DNA from: Streptococcus orisasini
GTDB taxonomy: Bacteria > Bacillota > Bacilli > Lactobacillales > Streptococcaceae
Direction of reading: 5' to 3'
Length of the DNA: 64,000 bases
Assembly (NCBI RefSeq): GCF_001431045.1
Contig: NZ_BCLE01000020.1
Coordinates: forward strand, 1-64,000
Positions 46,746-53,670 of this stretch are shown here, piece after piece. The position numbers and the translations under genes are program-made. Within the stretch, counting starts at the first letter, position 1. The number at the start of each line of letters is the position of its first letter. The notes beneath the pieces are model-generated. The model was not told where the DNA came from. It saw nothing but the letters and a program-made list of their open reading frames with translations, and ran no database searches.

Positions 46746-48536
46746 TCACTTTATTTTGAGATAGCGCCAAAGCGTCGTTCGGCTGATACCTAATTGTTTT
46801 GCGGTCTTTGTTTGATTTCCTTTATTATACTCAAGGACAGTGCGTACAATATCTTGACTGTAATCGAAGAGGCTCTTTTCCTCAATAATTGCTGGTGCAT
46901 ATTTCTTGGAATGATTTGAGGGATTTAGCTGCAGGTGGTTCTGATGTCTGCGTTCCTCGGATAGAACCTCTATTACTGCATTTTCTAAAATATAGTAAGA
47001 ATTGGCAGATAGTACCAGCTTTTTAATGACTCTTTCCAACTGATAAAAATTACCAGTCCATTGGAATTCTTGAAGAGTATGCATGGCTTGAGGTTCAAAA
47101 CCGATAACCTGCGTGTGGCATTCGATATTGGCTTTGTTAAGCTGAAGGGTAATAATACTTGCTAATTCTGTACGGCGTTCAGATAATGAAGAGGAGTAGA
47201 GACTGGCACAGTTCAGTTCCTGCATAATTTCCTTAAAAATTAGTTTATCAGGATCAGCCTTTTTGGTTGTATAGGTGAATATAATGTTTTGTCTTTGCAA
47301 TAAACTGCTGCTTTTTATAAGTTCTAAAAGTTTGCGCAGATCCTCCAGAGACAGCTGTTCACAATTCTGAAAGAGAAGGGTGTTGCCAGAGTAAAGCAAG
47401 GGGGAGTTACTGGTGTGGCTAAGATATTTCCACAGGCGTTCACCAAATAATTTACAATTTATACTGATCAGATTTGCTGTATGGTATTGAAATTTCAAGA
47501 AACAGGAATAGGCAAGGCTTGTTTTTGTCGTTCCTTCTTCTCCAAAAATCATCATGGCGTTATAATGTTTTAGAAGCTGAGACATGAGAACGAGATTTTT
47601 CTCTTGAATAAAAGAAGCAAAAAGCAAGTTCTGAGATATCTTATCTTCAATTTCTGAACGACTGCTGAATGTGACACCGAATTGCTGATGAATTAAAGGA
47701 GGGGTTACCATTTTTAATTCACAATGGTAATAAGTCTGGTCATTGAGGGTTAAAATATTGCATCTAACCTGATAGGTTTGCCCTTTGTGCGTATGGTAGA
47801 GCTGCTGGTTATCCAGATGCTTTTGCTTTTTTAGGAAACGGATTAAAGTATGGGTAAGTTTTGCTGAGAGATTGGAGGAGACAGGTGTGAAGTCTTGGTT
47901 TAAGACTAATGTTGCCAGTGCCTGCTTTGAGAGTACCTCTTGAAGCAAATTTCGCTGAGTTTCTATTTTTTGAATATATTTAGTAAAGGTTATAGCCTGC
48001 TGATAAGCCGTTTTGATACTTTCTAATCCAGAAGTAATTAAAATAGTATTTAATGACAGTCTAAGAGCTGTATGGTTAGTAATGGCATCACAAAGAACTA
48101 ACTCACAGCCTTCTTCCTTGAGTTTTATCAGGGTATCAGCAGTCTGCTCAGGCTGATCAATGGTGATAATCTTGATGTTATATTGCAGAACATCACAAAT
48201 AAGATGAGCATTTTTAGTAATGCTTTCATAGCCAACAATTGCTATGTTTTGGCTGTAATTGTAAGCTAATTTGATACTGCTCAAGATATCATAAATAGAA
48301 ATTGAAACATCAATTACAGGTATATCAACAGCGTCTTGAATAAGATGGGCTGTACCTCCGCGAGAGATAATAGCATCATAATCATTATGAGCCAATTGCA
48401 CAGCTAAGTCCCTTCCCTCTTGCAGATTCGCATTAAACACATCAATGGATAATGAATCAAATTGCTGAGCAACCAGATTCATAGAATGGTTTAATTCCTC
48501 ATAGGGAGCAATACCGAGTAAACGAATAGGTCTCAT
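46746..48536 (-). CDS. PrpR-like Fis-type transcriptional regulator
   Basis: 596 residues from the ATG at 48536 (RBS AGGAGG). The N-terminal sensor (about 1-180, IAPYEELNHSMNLVAQQF, DAIISRGGTAHLIQ, IAIVGYESITKNAHLICD) matches the PrpR N domain of propionate-type activators. A degenerate AAA+ domain at about 315-500 has the P-loop-like GEEGTTKTS, but the GAFTGA loop needed to contact sigma-54 is not visible. The C-terminal Fis helix-turn-helix is NQTKTAKQLGISRTTLWRYL. Streptococci are not known to have sigma-54, so it probably works with the housekeeping polymerase. It lies between the two catabolic operons and probably controls both. Confidence 0.82.
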   Translation of the reverse strand: MRPIRLLGIAPYEELNHSMNLVAQQFDSLSIDVFNANLQEGRDLAVQLAHNDYDAIISRGGTAHLIQDAVDIPVIDVSISIYDILSSIKLAYNYSQNIAIVGYESITKNAHLICDVLQYNIKIITIDQPEQTADTLIKLKEEGCELVLCDAITNHTALRLSLNTILITSGLESIKTAYQQAITFTKYIQKIETQRNLLQEVLSKQALATLVLNQDFTPVSSNLSAKLTHTLIRFLKKQKHLDNQQLYHTHKGQTYQVRCNILTLNDQTYYHCELKMVTPPLIHQQFGVTFSSRSEIEDKISQNLLFASFIQEKNLVLMSQLLKHYNAMMIFGEEGTTKTSLAYSCFLKFQYHTANLISINCKLFGERLWKYLSHTSNSPLLYSGNTLLFQNCEQLSLEDLRKLLELIKSSSLLQRQNIIFTYTTKKADPDKLIFKEIMQELNCASLYSSSLSERRTELASIITLQLNKANIECHTQVIGFEPQAMHTLQEFQWTGNFYQLERVIKKLVLSANSYYILENAVIEVLSEERRHQNHLQLNPSNHSKKYAPAIIEEKSLFDYSQDIVRTVLEYNKGNQTKTAKQLGISRTTLWRYLKIK

Positions 48537-48605
48537 AGCAGCCTCCTGTTTCATTTGTAAACTATTATATAAATATTCTGAAAAAAATTCAATATTCTTT
48601 ATGTT

Positions 48606-48639
48606 GGTTCAAAAAAAGACAATTATTTTTTTTGAAACC
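48606..48639. promoter_or_regulatory. Inverted repeat between regulator and kinase genes
   Basis: GGTTCAAAAAAA (48606-48617) faces TTTTTTTTGAAACC (48626-48639), an imperfect palindrome in the divergent promoter region, upstream of a TATAAC -10-like box near 48674. It is a candidate regulator site; TTTGAAAC is shared in part with the GTTTC sites at 43213-43286. Confidence 0.4.
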
Positions 48640-48699
48640 TAGTATTTTTTTCTTACAAAGTATAAACTAGGACTATAACTAATCAAAGGAGGTGTTGCA

Positions 48700-49959
48700 G
48701 TGTTACAGCTGTTAGTTTTGGCTGATGATTTTACGGGTGCCCTTGATACAGGAGTTCAATTTTCAAGTCAAGGTATCAATACACTAGTAACAACCAATCA
48801 ATCAGTAGACTATGCTAGTTTGGAAGACGAAATAGAAGTATTGGTCATCAATACAGAAAGTCGTTATCTGTCCTTTGAAGATGCCTACCAGCTAGTCAGC
48901 AAAATTTTATCTGATGCTAAAAATTACGGCATCCCTTATTTCTATAAAAAGGTGGATTCGGCCCTTAGAGGAAATATCAGTAGTGAGATAAAAGCGCTTT
49001 TAGACCAATTTCCCGAGAAAAAGGCAGCAATGGTCCCTGCCTACCCAGCTATTAAGCGGGTAGTTCGGGGAGGAAAACTGTATATTGATGGGGTGCCAGT
49101 TTCAGATAGTGTCTTTGCTAAAGACCCTTATGAGCCTGTAACGGAAAGCGACATTGCCAAGCGTCTCAATCAGGAGGCTGCTATTGAAACTTCACTGGTA
49201 AGCGGCCAATCCTTCTTGAAAGCTAAGCAGCAATTGCTTTTATTTGATAGTGAAACCGAAAGAGACATAGAAGAAGTTGCAGCTAACCTCTATCAGCAAG
49301 ACCAGCTGTCAGTCACTATTGGCTGTGCAGGCTTTGCCAAGTATTTGGTCAAGCAGCTTTTTCCTAAAAAGGAAGTTGTAAGACCGCAGCTTACTAAACC
49401 GCTCCTTGTTATCTGTGGCTCAGTTAATCCGATTACTAGACAGCAGATTGAATACGCTCAAGAGAAACACCACTTACGTATTTCCTTAAGTTCTCAGGAA
49501 TTGTTGGAAGAAAATTATTGGCAGAGTGATAGCGGCCAAAATCAATTAGAGACTTATTTAGAAAATATCTCACAAAGTGATTTAGCTATTATTGAAACGC
49601 TGGATGAGAAAACCAGCCGTGACATTGTGGCCTATGCTCAAGCACAGGGCTTAGATAAAAATGCTATTCGTTTTAAAATCGGCCGGTCCCTAGGCGAACT
49701 CACAGAGCAGCTTTTAGAGAAAGAGTTGGTGCGGACTTTTCTTTTTACAGGCGGCGATACGCTTTATCAGTCAATGCAGGTATTGCAGATTGATCAGATA
49801 AAGCCGCTATGTGAACTTAGTGCGGGCGTCGTTTTAGCCGAATTGGTTTGGAAAGACAAGGTGATTCAGGTCATCACAAAATCCGGTGGTTTTGGACATC
49901 GAGAATTATTTGAAGATATTAACAAAATGGTACAAAAGGAGGAAAACCATGTTAACTGA
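48700..49959 (+). CDS. Four-carbon acid sugar kinase (DUF1537 family)
   Basis: 419 residues from a GTG start after AAAGGAGG. The N-terminal sugar-binding domain opens with LADDFTGALDTGVQF, the family signature, and contains YKKVDSALRGN near residue 87. The C-terminal nucleotide-binding domain has LFTGGDTLYQSM and TKSGGFG. OtnK/DtnK/LtnK enzymes phosphorylate D- or L-threonate, erythronate or similar acids at C4. PdxA2 two genes downstream would oxidise and decarboxylate the product to DHAP. The stereochemistry of the substrate is not readable from sequence. It overlaps the Fe-ADH start by 11 bases. Confidence 0.9.
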   Translation: MLQLLVLADDFTGALDTGVQFSSQGINTLVTTNQSVDYASLEDEIEVLVINTESRYLSFEDAYQLVSKILSDAKNYGIPYFYKKVDSALRGNISSEIKALLDQFPEKKAAMVPAYPAIKRVVRGGKLYIDGVPVSDSVFAKDPYEPVTESDIAKRLNQEAAIETSLVSGQSFLKAKQQLLLFDSETERDIEEVAANLYQQDQLSVTIGCAGFAKYLVKQLFPKKEVVRPQLTKPLLVICGSVNPITRQQIEYAQEKHHLRISLSSQELLEENYWQSDSGQNQLETYLENISQSDLAIIETLDEKTSRDIVAYAQAQGLDKNAIRFKIGRSLGELTEQLLEKELVRTFLFTGGDTLYQSMQVLQIDQIKPLCELSAGVVLAELVWKDKVIQVITKSGGFGHRELFEDINKMVQKEENHVN

Positions 49960-51106
49960 TTACAGTTTAAAAATGCCTAAAAATGTATTGGCTGGAGAGC
50001 ATGCCTTGGAGGAGATAAAGACTGTTATTCCAGCTGCCACAAAAAAAGTTGTGATTTTCACCGATAAGGGGATTATCAAGGCCGGTTTGGTTAAACTGCT
50101 TGAGGAAGTTTTGATGGATTTGGGCTTCCCTTATACAATCGTATCAGACATTCCTGCAGAACCGACTTATGAACAAGTGCAGAAGGTAGTCGATCAGTTT
50201 AAGGCTGAAAAGGCTGATTTTATCATTGCAATTGGCGGTGGTTCAGCCATGGACTCGGCTAAACTAGCCTCCATTCTTTCAACAGATGACTACGGTGTTA
50301 AGGATTTACTGGACAATCCGCTGTTAGCTAAAAAACAAGTGGCTAGTTTGTTAATTCCAACAACAGCAGGGACTGGTTCTGAAGCAACTCCTAATGCGAT
50401 CGTATCTGTTCCTGAGAAAAACCTTAAGATTGGCATTGTTAATGCCGAAATGATTCCAGATTTTGTTGTTTTGGATGCTCGCTTTATTAAAAATCTGCCA
50501 GCACGCATTGCAGCGGCTCCTAGTGTAGATGCTATGTGCCATGCCATTGAATGTTTCACATCGAAAAAACGCAATCCTTTTTCCAATTCATTTGCCCTAG
50601 AGGCCTTTGACTTGATTTTTAATAACATCGTGGAAGCAACTCTAAATCCAGATGCTATGGAGGCTAAGAAAAAGATGCTGATTGCAGCTTTCTACGCTGG
50701 CGTTGCTATTACGGCCTCTGGTACAACGGCCATTCATGCCCTGTCTTATCCATTGGGCGGTAAATATCATATTGCGCATGGTGTCTCTAATGCCATTCTT
50801 CTCATGCCGGTTATGAAATTTAATGAGCCAGCTATTAAGGAATACTTGGCAGAAGCTTATGACCGTGTGGTTCATGATGGCGATAAATCGCTGTCAGTTG
50901 ATGAAAAATCTCAGTACATCATTCAGGAAATGGATCGAATTGTTGAAGTTCTCCAAATTCCAAAGAGCTTAACAGAGTTTGGTGTTCCAAAGAGTGATTT
51001 GGAAGAATTAGTTGCTTCTGGTATGGAAGTTCAGCGGCTGTTGGTGAATAATATGCGTCCAGTGACAGCAGACGATGCGCGTGCCATTTATCAGCAAGTT
51101 TTGTAA
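49949..51106 (+). CDS. Iron-containing alcohol dehydrogenase
   Basis: 385 residues from the ATG at 49949 (AAAGGAGG, inside the end of the kinase gene). Group III metal-dependent ADH: the NAD-binding GGGSAMDSAK is near residue 95, TTAGTGSEATPNAIV near 140, and the metal ligands lie in DAMCHAIECF and later in HALSYPLGGKYHIAHG. It interconverts an alcohol and an aldehyde or ketone with NAD(P)H. In this operon it may oxidise the sugar acid or dispose of an aldehyde product. Its exact role is inferred from context. Confidence 0.9.
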   Translation: MLTDYSLKMPKNVLAGEHALEEIKTVIPAATKKVVIFTDKGIIKAGLVKLLEEVLMDLGFPYTIVSDIPAEPTYEQVQKVVDQFKAEKADFIIAIGGGSAMDSAKLASILSTDDYGVKDLLDNPLLAKKQVASLLIPTTAGTGSEATPNAIVSVPEKNLKIGIVNAEMIPDFVVLDARFIKNLPARIAAAPSVDAMCHAIECFTSKKRNPFSNSFALEAFDLIFNNIVEATLNPDAMEAKKKMLIAAFYAGVAITASGTTAIHALSYPLGGKYHIAHGVSNAILLMPVMKFNEPAIKEYLAEAYDRVVHDGDKSLSVDEKSQYIIQEMDRIVEVLQIPKSLTEFGVPKSDLEELVASGMEVQRLLVNNMRPVTADDARAIYQQVL

Positions 51107-51134
51107 ATAAAAAGAAGACAATAAGGAGGGAAAG

Positions 51135-52169
51135 ATGTCTAAAAAAATTATTGGTATTACCATGGGAGATCCTGCCGGAATTGGCCCTGAGATTTCAATA
51201 AAGGCCTTTAATAAACCTGAACTTTATGAACGCTGTCAGCCGCTTTTGGTTGGTGATGCTTCTGTTTTAACTTATTATTTAAAGGAACATCCTGAACTGA
51301 ACTTAGCAGTTAATCTTATCCAAAATCCTAAAGACGGTAAATATGAATATGGCACGATTGATTTAATTGATTTAGCTGTTGTTGATATGGCTGACTTTGA
51401 GATTGGTCAAGTGTCAACAACTGGCGGCGATGCTGCTTTCCAATATGTTAAAAAGGTTATTGAGCTGGCCTTGGCTAAGGAAATTGATGCGACCGTTACC
51501 AACCCGCTCAACAAAGAAGCCATGAATGCTGCTGGTCACCACTATGCTGGTCATACTGAGATTTATGCGGATCTGACTGGAACAGATAAATACACGATGA
51601 TGCTGGCTGACGGCAATCTTCGTGTTGTCCATATTTCGACCCATGTTTCACTGCGTGAAGCATGTGACCGTGCGACTAAGGAACGTGTTTTGGACGTTAT
51701 TCGCATTGCTGATAAGGCTTGTAAGAATCTCGGCATTAAAAATCCAAGAGTTGCTGTTGCAGGTCTCAATCCTCATTGTGGTGAAAACGGACTCTTTGGC
51801 CGCGAAGAAATCGAACAAATCAATCCGGCTGTTGAGATGGCTAAGGCTGAGGGTATCAATGTGGAAGGCAGTCTTCCAGCAGATACGCTTTTCTCTAAGG
51901 CTAATGGCGGCATGTATGATATTGTCGTGGCTATGTATCATGATCAAGGACACATTCCTTTGAAATTGCTTGGTTTTGTCTATGATCAGGAAAAAGGAGC
52001 TTGGCAGGCTGTTCAAGGTGTCAATATCACACTGGGATTGCCGATTATCCGCGCTTCTGTGGATCACGGAACAGCCTTTGATCAGGCTGGAAACTGGACG
52101 GCTAGTGAGCTGAGTCTGGAAAATGCCATTGATTATGCCATTCGCTTAGCAGAAAATTCATCAGATTGA
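51135..52169 (+). CDS. pdxA: PdxA2-type 4-phospho-acid dehydrogenase
   Basis: 344 residues (RBS AAGGAGGG). Zinc-dependent oxidative decarboxylase of the PdxA family: MGDPAGIGPEI at residues 9-19, TNPLNKEAMNAAGH near 121, GHTEIYADLTG near 139, VVAMYHDQGHIPLKLLGF near 266 with metal-binding His, and DHGTAFDQAG near the end. Pyridoxal synthesis via PdxA is not expected in streptococci. Pairing with the DUF1537 kinase makes it PdxA2, converting a 4-phospho four-carbon acid to DHAP and CO2. Confidence is high for the family and good for the pathway. Confidence 0.92.
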   Translation: MSKKIIGITMGDPAGIGPEISIKAFNKPELYERCQPLLVGDASVLTYYLKEHPELNLAVNLIQNPKDGKYEYGTIDLIDLAVVDMADFEIGQVSTTGGDAAFQYVKKVIELALAKEIDATVTNPLNKEAMNAAGHHYAGHTEIYADLTGTDKYTMMLADGNLRVVHISTHVSLREACDRATKERVLDVIRIADKACKNLGIKNPRVAVAGLNPHCGENGLFGREEIEQINPAVEMAKAEGINVEGSLPADTLFSKANGGMYDIVVAMYHDQGHIPLKLLGFVYDQEKGAWQAVQGVNITLGLPIIRASVDHGTAFDQAGNWTASELSLENAIDYAIRLAENSSD

Positions 52170-52251
52170 TTATAAAGCCCTTTCATGTAAATGAACCAGT
52201 GAGCTTTACAAAAGCTGTTATTAAATTAGAAGTAGAATAAAGAGGTGAACT

Positions 52252-53427
52252 ATGGTTACAGAACTACCGAAAGTAAGAATTTCAGATCCTAATGGAATTG
52301 TTTATCGGGATGATTTTTTAGGTGTTGATTTTGCCTTGATTCCAACTGGAGGTAAGGCAACGGCCCATGCGCCAGCTCTGATTGAAACCCAAGACGGTGG
52401 ACTCTTATGTGCCTGGTTTGCAGGTTCGTTTGAAGGCAGCGGCGACATTTCCATTGCTGTTTCTAAACTCAATCCAAAAAAGCAGGTTTGGTCTGTTCCT
52501 AAAATTGTTTCCAAGGGTAAAGACCGAAGCGAGCAAAACCCTGCCTTTTTCCGTGCTCCAGATGGTCAAATTTGGCTAATCTACACGTCTCAGCTCAGCC
52601 GCCAGGAAGGTAAAGATAACATGCAGTTTACCTCTGTGATTATGGTTCAAAAATCAAGCAATGAAGGTCAGACATGGGAAGAGCCAGAGGTTCTTTTCCC
52701 AGAAGAAGGAACCTTCTCGCGTCAAGCCATTCAGATTTTGAGTAATGGCCGTTGGATTTTTGCAACCTGGCTGTGTGAAGATTCGGCTGAAGGCTTGACC
52801 AATGACCCTACAGAATTTCGAGTGTCTGATGATGCTGGCCAAACATGGAAGCGTGTCCGTATGCCTGAAAGCAATGGCCGGGTGCATGCTAATCTGATTG
52901 AGGTTGAGGCAGGGCATTTAGTGGCCTTCATGCGCAGCCGTTTTGCAGATAATATTTATATCAGTGAATCTTACGATTTTGGTGATACATGGAGCGTACC
53001 ACAAAGGACTGTTCTACCTAACAATAATGCCAGCATTAGCGCTATTAAGCTGCAGTCAGGTGAGATTGCTCTGGCTTACAATGTTAATGCCACCCGCCAT
53101 CCGGAATTTGGTAAGGTTGCCTGGCCAGGTCTTCGCAATCCAGTAGCTGTCTCTGTGTCAGAAGACCTTGGTAAAACCTGGCCTATCGGTCGTGTCTTTG
53201 AAGCAGCCGAAGGGTTTATTGGGGAAGAAAACAAGACCAACAATGCCCAGTATGAATATCCGACGCTTTACCAGACCAAAGACGGGCTGCTGCATCTTGT
53301 TTATGCTTATAAGAACAGGCTTTGTGTCAAATATGTACGCTTTTCGCTTGCAGATGTTTTCGGTGAAAAACGAGAAGCAGATGCTGTTTATAACCCAACA
53401 TCTGGAGAAGGGGTAAAAAAGGCTTAA
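52252..53427 (+). CDS. Sialidase-like beta-propeller (BNR repeat) protein
   Basis: 391 residues with no signal peptide, so probably cytoplasmic. Four Asp-box repeats are spaced along the chain: SSNEGQTWEEP, SDDAGQTWKRV, SYDFGDTWSVP and SEDLGKTWPIG, defining a six-bladed sialidase-type propeller. An Arg-rich active site is possible (SEQNPAFFRAPDG, GTFSRQAIQ, NNASISAIKLQSGEIALAYN). Related intracellular proteins act as glycoside hydrolases or epimerase-like enzymes in sugar-acid loci. It is the last gene of the kinase/ADH/PdxA2 operon (RBS AAAGAGGTG), so it may release or rearrange the acid sugar. The substrate is unknown. Confidence 0.82.
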   Translation: MVTELPKVRISDPNGIVYRDDFLGVDFALIPTGGKATAHAPALIETQDGGLLCAWFAGSFEGSGDISIAVSKLNPKKQVWSVPKIVSKGKDRSEQNPAFFRAPDGQIWLIYTSQLSRQEGKDNMQFTSVIMVQKSSNEGQTWEEPEVLFPEEGTFSRQAIQILSNGRWIFATWLCEDSAEGLTNDPTEFRVSDDAGQTWKRVRMPESNGRVHANLIEVEAGHLVAFMRSRFADNIYISESYDFGDTWSVPQRTVLPNNNASISAIKLQSGEIALAYNVNATRHPEFGKVAWPGLRNPVAVSVSEDLGKTWPIGRVFEAAEGFIGEENKTNNAQYEYPTLYQTKDGLLHLVYAYKNRLCVKYVRFSLADVFGEKREADAVYNPTSGEGVKKA

Positions 53428-53498
53428 AATTTCCTTGTTGACTGAACATTGATAAAATCGTGAAAAAATAAATGAAGCGCTTTTATCATTTTTCATTA

Positions 53499-53526
53499 TT
53501 GAAAAGGCTTTTATTTATGGTATAAT
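53499..53526 (+). promoter_or_regulatory. Promoter of the Mn riboswitch and cation ATPase
   Basis: TTGAAA (53499-53504), 16 bp, TATAAT (53521-53526) with an extended TGG. The aptamer starts directly after it. Confidence 0.7.
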
Positions 53527-53532
53527 GAAAAC

Positions 53533-53645
53533 TATCAAGGGAGTAGCTAGCGGTTTTGCCGTGATGTTGTCGTCAATACGAAACTGTTTTCCGGCAACAT
53601 ATTAAATAGCGAGACTTGTTTATCAAATAAACAGGTCTTTTTCTT
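53533..53645 (+). promoter_or_regulatory. yybP-ykoY (manganese) riboswitch with terminator
   Basis: The aptamer shows the two conserved loops of the family, GGGAGTAGC (53539-53547) and GCGAGAC (53609-53615), joined by long helices with GCCGTGATG between. A terminator follows: AGACTTGTTTAT (53612-53623) pairs with ATAAACAGGTCT (53627-53638) and TTTTTCTTTT comes after. Its 5' arm overlaps the aptamer's CGAGAC, so Mn2+ binding should disrupt the terminator and switch the ATPase on. Confidence 0.9.
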
Positions 53646-53670
53646 TTAAAGACCGAGAAGGAGAATAATT

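Noticed and set aside
51135-52169. PdxA as part of vitamin B6 synthesis
   Set aside because: No other DXP-dependent pyridoxal gene is present. The direct pairing with a DUF1537 kinase indicates the PdxA2 catabolic form.
53471-53484. Cre-like sequence upstream of the ATPase promoter
   Set aside because: TGAAGCGC is only a partial match, and metal control by the riboswitch explains regulation well enough.
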